The translations under genes were made by a program, and so were the position numbers. 64,000 nt of DNA from Pseudoalteromonas piscicida (lineage in GTDB: Bacteria > Pseudomonadota > Gammaproteobacteria > Enterobacterales > Alteromonadaceae). The DNA lies in assembly GCF_002208135.1 (NCBI RefSeq), contig NZ_CP021646.1, forward strand, positions 286,001-350,000, in the 5' to 3' direction. Positions 10,228-17,305 of the stretch are shown one piece after another; positions within the stretch are counted from its first letter, which is position 1; each line of letters starts with the position of its first letter. The notes below the pieces were generated by a model. That model was not told the origin of the DNA and searched no databases. It saw only the letters and a program-made list of their open reading frames with translations.

Positions 10228-10866
10228 TTACTCGCTATCTTCCTCTTGGACTTCTTTCACAAACGGACCTAAGTACCAATCATCCAGTTTCCACGCTAAT
10301 TCGTTTAAACCAATGCCTTTCAAAGAAGAAAACGCGTGAACGGTGATATCACCGTCGATTTCAGCTAGCGCACGACGTACTTGTAGTACTTCTGCTTTGC
10401 GTTTACCTTGTTTTAGCTTATCGGCTTTAGTCAACAACGCCAATACCGGTATATTGCTGCCAGTCGCCCAGTTGATGAGATCCATATCGAGATCTTTAAG
10501 AGGGTGGCGAATATCCATTAATACCACAATCCCTTTTAGGCATTTACGACGTTGTAAATATTCACCTAATGCCTTTTGCCATTTCTTCTTCATCTCTAAT
10601 GGGACTTTTGCAAAGCCATAACCTGGTAAATCAATCAAACGCTGATCTTCACCTAAAGAAAAAGTATTAATAAGTTGAGTTCGACCAGGTGTTTTACTGG
10701 TGCGTGCTAGCTTTTGGTCTGTAAGCGTATTGAGTGCGCTCGACTTACCTGCGTTAGAACGTCCCGCAAAAGCAACTTCAATTCCAGTGTCTGGTGGCAG
10801 TTTACTGATATCTGGGGCACTTGTGATAAATTGTGCCTGATTGTATTTAACGCGAGATTTTAGCAC
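10228..10866 (-). CDS. engB: Ribosome biogenesis GTP-binding protein EngB (YihA/YsxC)
   Basis: 212-residue essential GTPase of the TrmE-Era-EngA-EngB superfamily, acting in large ribosomal subunit assembly. Visible motifs: G1 GRSNAGKSS (P-loop), G2 region [11 protein letters not shown]3 DLPGYGFA, G4 TKADK, and G5 FSSLKG. The C-terminal tail is acidic. In many gammaproteobacteria engB lies next to polA and is divergent from a cytochrome c4 gene, as here. The 452-bp upstream gap (10867-11318) holds an inverted-repeat element and possible c4 promoter elements. Confidence 0.95.
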   Translation of the reverse strand: MLKSRVKYNQAQFITSAPDISKLPPDTGIEVAFAGRSNAGKSSALNTLTDQKLARTSKTPGRTQLINTFSLGEDQRLIDLPGYGFAKVPLEMKKKWQKALGEYLQRRKCLKGIVVLMDIRHPLKDLDMDLINWATGSNIPVLALLTKADKLKQGKRKAEVLQVRRALAEIDGDITVHAFSSLKGIGLNELAWKLDDWYLGPFVKEVQEEDSE

Positions 10867-11003
10867 GCTGACTCCTAACTGATTAAACTTTCGCGGATGG
10901 AATTGCGTATTTTATAACAGTATGACGGAAACCAAAAGCATTGTGAGGTTGTTCTAAACACCGCTTTTGTCGCAAATTGGCCGAAGCGTCGTGCCAATAT
11001 TAA

Positions 11004-11017
11004 TTAATCTAGGTCAA
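11004..11017 (+). promoter_or_regulatory. Possible FNR/Anr-like half-conserved site upstream of cytochrome c4
   Basis: TTAAT-CTAG-GTCAA resembles the FNR consensus TTGAT-N4-ATCAA with 8 of 10 matches, and an AT-rich TATAAATTATA follows at about 11023. It is about 300 bp before the c4 ATG, with the 11113-11242 repeat in between. This could be a redox-responsive promoter, but a match this degenerate can occur by chance. Confidence 0.25.
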
Positions 11018-11112
11018 GTCCCTATAAATTATAAGCTTAATATGGGCAGAAAACGTGCCAGAGAAAGTAATATCGTGTAGAATGTAGAAATTGCAATGTC
11101 AATCTAAAGTGT

Positions 11113-11242
11113 ATACCTATCAGTAGTCACTACTGAGCAAGGCGTATTTAGATGGATCGGTGCTGTTTGGCGTTATATTTGCTAAGTTTGCATGTATGAT
11201 TCATCTGATTAACATAACAACCTAATTAGTACTGATTGGTAT
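11113..11242. repeat. 130-bp inverted-repeat element upstream of cytochrome c4
   Basis: Ends are ATACCTATCAGTA (11113-11125) and TACTGATTGGTAT (11230-11242), inverted repeats matching at 12 of 13 positions. The interior contains no ORF. The ATACC outer ends resemble those of the element after polA, but the interior is different. It is likely a small dispersed element inserted in the c4 leader. Confidence 0.55.
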
Positions 11243-11318
11243 TATTTGCCCGAGCAATAAAGAGAGCGACTTTGTTCGCGAGGGTACAAATTACAGGGTC
11301 GGAAACAGAGAATTTACC

Positions 11319-11951
11319 ATGAAAAAAATAGCATTAACTTTAACAATGTTGCTTGGTACGTTGTCAGCAAGCAACGCATCGGCATTCGATGGTGACGCGG
11401 AAGCAGGTAAAGCAAAGTCTGCAACGTGTGCAGCATGTCACGGTCCAGATGGCAATGCCCCTGTGACTATGTATCCTAAAATCGCAGGTCAGCATGCAGA
11501 TTATATCTATAAGCAGCTACAAGAGTTTAAGCTAGGTATGACGTCTGGTGGTAAAGAAGGGCGTATGGATCCTGTGATGAGTGGTATGGCTATGCCGCTG
11601 TCAGATCAAGATATGAAAGATTTAGCCGCATATTTCTCTTCTTTATCTATGTCTGCTGGTTCAACGCCTGAAGATGTTGTTGCTGTAGGTCAGAAGCTAT
11701 ATAAAGCCGGTGATGCTGAACGTGGTATTCCAGCTTGTGCAGCATGTCACGGTCCGCGTGGTAACGGTACTTCTTTAGCTAAGTTCCCTAAGGTGTCATT
11801 CCAGCACCCAGAGTACATCAAATCACAGCTTGAGAAGTTCCGTGATGGTACTCGCAACAATGACATGAATGGTATGATGCGTGATATCGCGAAGAAACTT
11901 ACGGATAAAGATATCGAAGTACTATCTAAGTACTTAGGTGGTCTACACTAA
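11319..11951 (+). CDS. Diheme cytochrome c4
   Basis: 210-residue periplasmic diheme cytochrome made of two similar class I domains. A signal peptide ends near SAFA-like SASA-F (about residue 22). Heme sites are CAACH at 37-41 and CAACH at 140-144. Each is followed by HGPxGN and an Y(I)(Y/K)xQLxxF helix, the internal duplication typical of c4. Axial Met ligands are likely in GMAMPLSDQD and NGMMRDIAKKL. c4 proteins feed electrons to terminal oxidases. It is divergent from engB and followed by a strong terminator. Confidence 0.95.
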   Translation: MKKIALTLTMLLGTLSASNASAFDGDAEAGKAKSATCAACHGPDGNAPVTMYPKIAGQHADYIYKQLQEFKLGMTSGGKEGRMDPVMSGMAMPLSDQDMKDLAAYFSSLSMSAGSTPEDVVAVGQKLYKAGDAERGIPACAACHGPRGNGTSLAKFPKVSFQHPEYIKSQLEKFRDGTRNNDMNGMMRDIAKKLTDKDIEVLSKYLGGLH

Positions 11952-11962
11952 AGTCGTATAGT

Positions 11963-11988
11963 GAGTTTACCTCTCTCAGTGTAAACTC
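11963..11988 (+). repeat. Small hairpin after cytochrome c4
   Basis: Perfect 8-bp arms GAGTTTAC/GTAAACTC, 12 bp past the c4 stop and just before the T-run terminator. Probably part of the 3' end structure of the c4 mRNA. Confidence 0.4.
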
Positions 11989-11994
11989 TTACTA

Positions 11995-12027
11995 TTGAAA
12001 AAAGGGCAGCATAGGCTGCCTTTTTTT
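11995..12027 (+). terminator. Intrinsic terminator of the cytochrome c4 gene
   Basis: GGCAGC-ATAG-GCTGCC stem flanked by an A-run on the left and seven T's on the right. It could work in both directions. Confidence 0.85.
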
Positions 12028-12039
12028 GTTTTTGTGGTT

Positions 12040-12055
12040 GTGAGATATATCTCAC
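12040..12055. promoter_or_regulatory. Perfect 16-bp palindrome upstream of the CsrB-like RNA
   Basis: GTGAGATATATCTCAC is fully self-complementary. A second GTGAGATAT follows at 12063-12071 and a TGTGAG lies near 12086. The half-site spacing (8) does not fit CRP. This looks like an operator, perhaps for the downstream RNA; the regulator is unknown. Confidence 0.4.
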
Positions 12056-12199
12056 TTTTGATGTGAGATATTTACTCTGGCAATATGTGAGTTTTAGCTT
12101 ATTTTTAAGCTCTTGTTCAGTGTAAGTTTATGTAATTCATCTTTTTTTTGTTTAATTAAAAAAATTAAGGTAAGAAATTTGTTATTAAACAGTTGTAAC

Positions 12200-12526
12200 T
12201 CAAGCTCAGGAGCGTAGATTATTCGTTGTCGCTAGGCAATACAAAAAAAGGGACAATTCGATACGGAAGCGTAGGTGGCAAAGTTGTGTATCTAGTTGGA
12301 TACGAGGGATTATCAAGAAAGCGTCAGGAAGACCGAGAATAAGAAAATCACGGAAGTCTCATAATAAAAACAATATGGAAAGTGTCACGGAAGTCTAAAA
12401 TAAAAACAATACGGACGACAATAAAATAAAAAGAATAATAATAAGACTTAAAAGTCGAAGGGAGAAGTGTCCAGTTGTGACGCTCAGATTAGTAGGCGGT
12501 AGAGAGCAATCTCTGCCGCCTTTTTA
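12200..12526 (+). ncRNA. CsrB/CsrC-type regulatory RNA (CsrA-sequestering)
   Basis: Non-coding, purine-rich ~330-nt stretch with at least eleven GGA motifs, at 12209, 12251, 12265, 12298, 12307, 12327, 12352, 12377, 12389, 12413 and 12461. Several fit the CsrA core ANGGA (ACGGAAG three times, ACGGACG, CAGGAGC, CAGGAAG). It ends at a strong intrinsic terminator. E. coli csrC lies between yihA (engB) and yihI; this locus also falls between engB and yihI, so position and motif content agree. Such RNAs titrate the translational repressor CsrA and are usually activated by a BarA/UvrY (GacS/GacA) system. A TGTAAG half-site at 12121 is compatible with that but weak. The 5' end (about 12190-12200) is estimated. 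Confidence 0.8.
12495..12526 (+). terminator. Intrinsic terminator of the CsrB/CsrC-type RNA
   Basis: Eleven-base-pair stem GGCGGTAGAGA/TCTCTGCCGCC (one T-G pair) with GCAA tetraloop and TTTTTA tail. Confidence 0.88.
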
Positions 12527-12587
12527 TTTGGTTGCCTCTATTATACCTGATACAATAGCCGCCTTATTAAGCAATCACTGTTGACCA

Positions 12588-13241
12588 TTGCAAGATTCAA
12601 CTCTACTAAGTTGCGGCCTGTGCCAGGGTAATCAGCTTGAAGCCTACCATCAAGACAAGTATCGACTGTACTGGCAATGTCAAACCTGCCAGTTAGTGAT
12701 GGTTGATCCCAAGTCGAGATTAACACCAGCCCAAGAAAAGGCCATTTATGATAGCCATGAAAACAATCTTGCCGATGAAGGCTATCGTCGCTTTCTAGCC
12801 AGAGTTGCGGATCCGCTGTTGGCACGTTTGGTGATACCAAGCCAAGGCTTAGACTTTGGCTGTGGGCCTGGACCGCTGCTTGCGAAAATGCTTGAAGAAG
12901 CTGGGCATCAGGTAGCTTTGTTTGACCTGTACTATGCTAATGATGCTAGTGTGCTGACTCGTCAGTATGACTTTATCGTGAGTACAGAAGTGGTGGAACA
13001 TTTGGCAGAACCTGCAAAAGTATTAACGCAATTGTTAGCACTCTTAGAAATGGGAAAACCGCTAGCCTTGATGACCAAACTTGTCATTGATAAAGCACGC
13101 TTTGCGAATTGGCACTATAAAAATGACCTAACGCATATTTCATTTTTTAGTCGGGAAAGCTTTGCGTATTTTGCCGCGCAGCAGGATTGTGAATTAGAAT
13201 TTATTGGGAATGATGTCATCATTCTCACCAAGCGTAGTTAA
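12588..13241 (+). CDS. Class I SAM-dependent methyltransferase with N-terminal zinc-binding-like motif
   Basis: 217 residues. The N-terminus carries two Cys pairs, CGLC (9-12) and CQTC (31-34 region), as in methyltransferases with a small zinc knuckle. A Rossmann SAM-binding motif I, LDFGCGPGPLL, lies at about 88-98, and STEVVEHL (motif post I/II) at about 131. The C-terminal part, with LTHISFFSRESF, resembles the methyltransferase type 11/23 families. Substrate unknown. The start is uncertain: TTG at 12588 keeps the first Cys pair, and no good ATG precedes it. The gene is 24 bp upstream of yihI and probably shares its transcript. Confidence 0.75.
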   Translation: MQDSTLLSCGLCQGNQLEAYHQDKYRLYWQCQTCQLVMVDPKSRLTPAQEKAIYDSHENNLADEGYRRFLARVADPLLARLVIPSQGLDFGCGPGPLLAKMLEEAGHQVALFDLYYANDASVLTRQYDFIVSTEVVEHLAEPAKVLTQLLALLEMGKPLALMTKLVIDKARFANWHYKNDLTHISFFSRESFAYFAAQQDCELEFIGNDVIILTKRS

Positions 13242-13265
13242 CGCGAGAATTTTGGATAACTAATT

Positions 13266-13853
13266 ATGACCAGAAAGAAAAAGACACGTAAAGTTGCAGC
13301 TAATGGAACACCAAGGCTGAGTAAAGAAAAGCTACAAGCGTTACGTGCACTAAAAGAGCAGCGTAGCAAAAAAACCAAAGGTAAAAAGCCGGGTTCTAGA
13401 AATGCACCAGAGACCCTAGCGAAAGAGCAATCAAACACGACGACCAATAAAGATCCGCGTGTTGGTAGCAAAAAGCCAATTTCTTTGGTTGCAGAGCCGC
13501 AACCGGCTAAGTCGAATACACAACCTGAGATGAAACGCCACCTGCAGCCGCAAGTTAAGTTAACTTCAGCGATAGAGACGTTAACGCCAGAGCAAGAACT
13601 TGAGCAGTTAGAAAATGACGAACGCTTGATGGCGCTACTTGAACGCCATGAACGCGGTGAACTGCTAACAGGTAAAGATGCGAAATACTTCAATCGCGGC
13701 ATTGCACGTCATCAGGAACTATGTGAGATCTTAGGAATTGATGATGAGTTTGAAGAAGGTGATATGCAAGAAGATGATCCAATGGATCAGTTTATGAGTA
13801 ATGATCTAGCAAATGAATGGTTAGACGACGACTTTGAGGAAGATGATAAGTAA
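13266..13853 (+). CDS. yihI: Der GTPase-activating protein YihI
   Basis: 195 residues. A very basic N-terminus (MTRKKKTRKV) is followed by a Lys/Arg-rich low-complexity half. KDPRVGSKKPI corresponds to the conserved KDPR(I/V)GSK segment of YihI. Then comes a helical domain (LEQLENDERLMALLERHERGE) and an Asp/Glu-rich tail. E. coli YihI stimulates the GTPase Der and modulates ribosome assembly; it is encoded close to engB there too. Stop and next start overlap as TAATG, so it is coupled to the DUF2489 gene. Confidence 0.85.
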   Translation: MTRKKKTRKVAANGTPRLSKEKLQALRALKEQRSKKTKGKKPGSRNAPETLAKEQSNTTTNKDPRVGSKKPISLVAEPQPAKSNTQPEMKRHLQPQVKLTSAIETLTPEQELEQLENDERLMALLERHERGELLTGKDAKYFNRGIARHQELCEILGIDDEFEEGDMQEDDPMDQFMSNDLANEWLDDDFEEDDK

Positions 13854-14368
13854 TGAATACTGCATGGATCATCGCAATCATTATTGGTGCCCTGATTATT
13901 GCTGGACTGGCGTTTTACGCGGGTAAATTACTATGGCAGCTGAAGGTGCAAAAAGAGCAGATTGCCAAACATCGTGAGCAAAAAGCTGCTGAGCTTGAAA
14001 AGTCACGGCAGCAGCGCAATGGAAAAATTGCGGATAGCGTTAACTTGATCGCGCGTGCGATGAAGGAAAAACAATGTGAATATTCTGAAGGGTGTTTACG
14101 AGTTTGGGTGCTCATCTCGCAATATAGTTTTGACGAGGAAGTTGACTTACAGCAGAGTTACCCTGGTGTTTATCAGATGTATGATGAAGTCAAAGAAATG
14201 CCAACTCATGATGCGCGTAAGAAGTATTCTAAAAAAGAGATTTTCAAAATGGATAGCCAGCGTTGGCGTGCTGAAGAGCGCCTAGAAGAGGAGATCTTAC
14301 AGGACTGTGAAAAGCTGATAGCGCGCTTTAAAGCGGCTGCTGGCAGTGAAAATGTCGTGTTTCAGTAA
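13853..14368 (+). CDS. DUF2489 family membrane-anchored protein
   Basis: 171 residues with one N-terminal membrane helix (about residues 4-26, WIIAIIIGALIIAGLAFYAG), then a charged coiled stretch and a cytoplasmic helical domain containing CLRVWVLISQYSF. The pattern is that of DUF2489, often found just after yihI in Vibrio and Alteromonadales. Function unknown. Its ATG overlaps the yihI stop by one base. A Rho-independent terminator follows at 14422. Confidence 0.75.
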   Translation: MNTAWIIAIIIGALIIAGLAFYAGKLLWQLKVQKEQIAKHREQKAAELEKSRQQRNGKIADSVNLIARAMKEKQCEYSEGCLRVWVLISQYSFDEEVDLQQSYPGVYQMYDEVKEMPTHDARKKYSKKEIFKMDSQRWRAEERLEEEILQDCEKLIARFKAAAGSENVVFQ

Positions 14369-14421
14369 GTTGACTGTTGAAAATGGGTAAGTGGATATTT
14401 ATCCAACCTTCAGATTAAACT

Positions 14422-14446
14422 AAACGCCCCTAGCGGGCGTTTGGTT
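14422..14446 (+). terminator. Intrinsic terminator after the DUF2489 gene
   Basis: AAACGCCC/GGGCGTTT 8-bp stem with CTAGC loop, then TTTGGTT. It closes the methyltransferase-yihI-DUF2489 unit. Confidence 0.75.
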
Positions 14447-14515
14447 CTAAATGAGAAATTTTTAACGCAGCTAGCGTCAGATTTACTCCTTTAAGTGAGT
14501 CAGTCTTAAGTCGAA
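14447..14515 (-). repeat. Partial inverted copy of the repeat found after polA
   Basis: Read on the minus strand this gives TTAAGACTGA...GGAGTAAATCTGACGCTAGC...GCGTTAAAAATTTCTCATTTAGAAC, about 80 percent identical by eye to the left half of the 8472-8634 element. The right half is missing, and the repeat abuts the terminator at 14422. It is a truncated copy between the DUF2489 and phosphopantetheinyl transferase genes. Confidence 0.65.
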
Positions 14516-14526
14516 TAGATATGATT

Positions 14527-15213
14527 TTACTGTGCAATGTATTCACATTCGGTCAGCACTAATCCGTTTTTACATTGGTAAAATACTTCCACTTGTTGTC
14601 CTTCTTCTAAATCGCTGTGTAGCGTTTCCATCAAAGTAAAAATAAGTTTCTTGTCATCAAACTGAGTCAGCTTAACGGCATCAAAGCCAAAGAACTTTTG
14701 CACCGTACTATAAAGTGCCTTAAATATGCTTTCTTTGGCTGAGAAAATAACAGTCAATGGGCAATGCACTTGCTCGCCAAAAAGCGTAAAAATTTCCGCT
14801 TCTTCGGGATGTAAAATTTGTCGTTGTAGCTCGATTTCTTGCTTTGGTTTCATATCTCTTTCGATATCAATACCTAAGCCTTTCACAGCGACATCATCTG
14901 TAGCAATCGCAGCCGCGATCCCTCGAGTATGCGTGATACTTGCAACAATATTAGCAGGCCAAATAGGCGCTCGGTCGGTGCCGTTAAGCAGCGTAAAGTC
15001 ACCTTGTCCAAATTGCGCTAGGCAAGTCTTGGCACATATTCGTCCCGCTAAAAACTCGGCTCTCCTTTTCGCTACCGCTTTATCCAGTGAAGCAGGCAGG
15101 AGTATATTTTGCTGTTCAAAGGAAAGCGCATCAAAGCTGTCAGGGTCAAACTGAATGCAATGAAAATGGTGAGAAAGATAGGGGGTAAATAGGTGACTCT
15201 GAATGCTTTGCAA
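14527..15213 (-). CDS. 4'-phosphopantetheinyl transferase, EntD/Sfp type
   Basis: 228-residue cytosolic enzyme that transfers phosphopantetheine from CoA to carrier-protein serines. Motifs: RRAEFLAGRICA (50-61), PANIVASITHTRG (86-98), Mg-binding GIDIE (114-118) and FSAKES (157-162) followed by FKALY. This layout is the EntD-like subfamily, used for siderophore or other non-ribosomal peptide/polyketide synthases. No such synthase lies in this window, so it probably serves a cluster elsewhere. It stands alone, convergent with the yihI unit. Confidence 0.85.
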   Translation of the reverse strand: MQSIQSHLFTPYLSHHFHCIQFDPDSFDALSFEQQNILLPASLDKAVAKRRAEFLAGRICAKTCLAQFGQGDFTLLNGTDRAPIWPANIVASITHTRGIAAAIATDDVAVKGLGIDIERDMKPKQEIELQRQILHPEEAEIFTLFGEQVHCPLTVIFSAKESIFKALYSTVQKFFGFDAVKLTQFDDKKLIFTLMETLHSDLEEGQQVEVFYQCKNGLVLTECEYIAQ

Positions 15214-15334
15214 AGCTGGCTCCCGTTATTCATATCCATTATTACAAGGCTGATACCGCGCCTCTAATTCGCTTTGGACGCTTAGTGTGCATGAGCTAAG
15301 CGTCCATAGCAAGATGTGAACGAGAGATTGAAAG

Positions 15335-15901
15335 TTATTTTAACTTACTTGCAACTGACACCAGTTGCAGAGCGAGGCTCGATACTTTTTCTGCAAGTTC
15401 TGGGTCTTTAATTTTACCTTGGTCATCAAACACATTAAATGCGCTAGGTACAGCCAATTGGTCTGCGAGTACTAAACTGCCAATACCAGACAACACATCA
15501 CGGACATGGTTGAGGCCGCGTAATCCACCTAAGCCGCCAGGTGAGGCTGCATAGAGTGCCACTACTTTGTTTCTAAATGCAGGCACTGCACCTTGTTCTG
15601 TTCTAGACGCCCAGTCTATTGCGTTCTTGAGCACCGCAGTGAAAGAGCCGTTGTACTCTGGGCTTGCCAATAGAATACCATCGGCATCGCGTAGCTTGTC
15701 TTTTAAAAGTTGAGCACCTTTTGGTGTGCCTTGTGCTTCAAGATCTTCATCGAACATTGGAATGTCTAAATCTTGTAACTTGATCACTTCTACTTCTGCG
15801 CCACTTTCTAGTGCGAAGTTTGCCGCGGCTTGAATGAGTAATTGGTTGTAGCTGTCTTTTCTTAAACTGCCTGCTAGTGCGATAATTTTTGCTGTAGTCA
15901 T
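15335..15901 (-). CDS. NADPH-dependent FMN reductase (flavodoxin-like)
   Basis: 188 residues with a flavodoxin-like fold. The FMN phosphate loop ALAGSLRKDSYN is at about 8-19. ASPEYNGSFTAVLKNAIDW is the family's signature segment. AASPGGLGGLRGL lies further on. Members reduce FMN, quinones, azo dyes or chromate using NAD(P)H. Divergent from the LysR-type gene over a 107-bp spacer with a perfect palindrome, so it is a likely LysR target. Confidence 0.85.
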   Translation of the reverse strand: MTTAKIIALAGSLRKDSYNQLLIQAAANFALESGAEVEVIKLQDLDIPMFDEDLEAQGTPKGAQLLKDKLRDADGILLASPEYNGSFTAVLKNAIDWASRTEQGAVPAFRNKVVALYAASPGGLGGLRGLNHVRDVLSGIGSLVLADQLAVPSAFNVFDDQGKIKDPELAEKVSSLALQLVSVASKLK

Positions 15902-15983
15902 CTTGCTGATACCTTATTTTGTTTCGTTAAAGTGATAGTAGCAAAATTTTACTTGCACAAAACCGAAATAAACGCAAAGCTTG

Positions 15984-15999
15984 TGTGCATATATGCACA
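15984..15999. promoter_or_regulatory. Perfect 16-bp palindrome between FMN reductase and LysR genes
   Basis: TGTGCATATATGCACA ends 9 bp before the LysR-type ATG. It is probably an operator for the LysR protein or another dimeric regulator controlling this divergent pair. LysR boxes (T-N11-A) are usually less symmetric, so the assignment is open. Confidence 0.45.
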
Positions 16000-16008
16000 G
16001 AGGTGGTA

Positions 16009-16895
16009 ATGGATAAATTCACAGATTGGCAGGATCTTAAGGTCGCTTACACGGTTGCCAAGCTTGGCACCTTGTCTGCGGCAGCTGAGCATTTAGAGAT
16101 CCATCACAGTACGGTACTGAGACGAATAAATAGCTTAGAGGAAGCATTGGGACGCGGTTATTTCACCGTCATGCCCGAGGTTATCAGGTAACACAGGCAG
16201 GAGAAAAGCTGCTTGCGACGGCGAGTCAAATAGACGAGCGCTTGATGGAGTTGAGTGCTTCTATTGTTGCCTCGGACAGTCAACTTAGAGGTAAGCTATT
16301 GGTGACAACGGTCAGTGGCTTTATGGATATGCTGTCTGAGCCTTGTTTGACTTTTCAGCAATTACACCCACAGGTACAACTTGAAGTCATTCTAGACCAA
16401 AAGCGTTTACGCTTAGATCATGGACAGGCGCATGTCGCGGTGAGGGCTGGACCAAAGCCCGATGAGCCCGACTATATAGTGCAGCATTTAAATACTTTAG
16501 AAGCTGGTCTGTATGCGTCTTCAAGCTATATCAAGCGAATGGGAAGCCCCAAAACACTCGAAGCGCTACACGCACATTACTTTGTCTCTGGTGTGGCCGG
16601 ATTTAATGCAAGAGTGCCATATTTCGCTTGGGTAGATGAGCATATTCCTGAGACGCAAGTAACGCTTAGGGTATCTGAGACGTCAGACGCGTCGCGTGCC
16701 ATTGTTAATGGTTTAGGTATTGGCGGGCTACAGCATGATGTGGCAAAACGCTATCCAGATTTACAGCCAGTGTTGCATGATGAGTTAAAATGGTTAAGCC
16801 AAGTGTGGCTAGTTACACATGTACTGGTTCATCGAACTGCCAAAGTACAGGCATTATGTGACGTGTTAAAGCGCCACTTTGCCAACCTGAGCTGA
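16009..16895 (+). pseudogene. LysR family transcriptional regulator, frameshifted
   Basis: The ATG at 16009 has AGGTGG just upstream. The N-terminal winged-helix region (LKVAYTVAKLGTLSAAAEHLEIHHSTVLRRINSLEEALG) is normal to about residue 48. The frame then runs into a stop at 16189. The next frame over continues with RHARGYQVTQAGEKLL and the full substrate-binding domain to 16895. Adding one base near 16150-16153 (GGACGCGG to GGAACGCGG) restores LEEALGTRLFHRHARGYQV, the expected family sequence, for about 296 residues. It is either a recent single-base deletion or a sequencing error. If intact, it would probably regulate the divergent FMN reductase. Confidence 0.85.
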
Positions 16896-16918
16896 GAGTA
16901 AGAGCGCTACGGCAAGCA

Positions 16919-17305
16919 TTATTTTTCAAACTTAATACAGCTAACCTTGTTGAGCACGACATAGGTATCCTTTTTCGGATAGTAGAGCACACATTGGGTG
17001 TCGCGAAGCTGCAAGATGAAACTCTCATAAGCGAGATTATGGGCGCCTAAAATTGGACTGCCATTGCCATCTAGGCTTTGACCATGCTCAAGCAGTAGGG
17101 TTGGGCTACGTTGAAATACGGTGCTTGCGAGAGTCGGTGGTACGCCTCCTTTGAGTTTCACTATAGCTTGCTTGAGTTGTGATAACACTTCGGGCGAAGC
17201 AGCTGAGAGTAATGCCTCATTAACCGAAGTTGACGCAGGCGCGCTACTGCACGCTTGCATCAATAAAGCCAAAACGGTGAGGTTCGCCGCTTTTAGAAAC
17301 GCCAT
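16919..17305 (-). CDS. Putative lipoprotein of unknown function
   Basis: 128 residues with a type II signal peptide: TVLALLMQAC lipobox, Cys at about 19, followed by SSAPAS. The rest has no motif I recognise; it has a predicted helix around LSQLKQAIVKLKGG and a beta-rich C-terminus with two Cys. Its ATG overlaps the stop codon of the upstream S41 protease gene (TAATG), so the two are translationally coupled and may act together at the envelope. Confidence 0.65.
   Translation of the reverse strand: MAFLKAANLTVLALLMQACSSAPASTSVNEALLSAASPEVLSQLKQAIVKLKGGVPPTLASTVFQRSPTLLLEHGQSLDGNGSPILGAHNLAYESFILQLRDTQCVLYYPKKDTYVVLNKVSCIKFEK

Noticed and set aside
12541..12840. Minus-strand ORF opposite the methyltransferase
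   Set aside because: It overlaps a gene with clear SAM-binding motifs and has none of its own.
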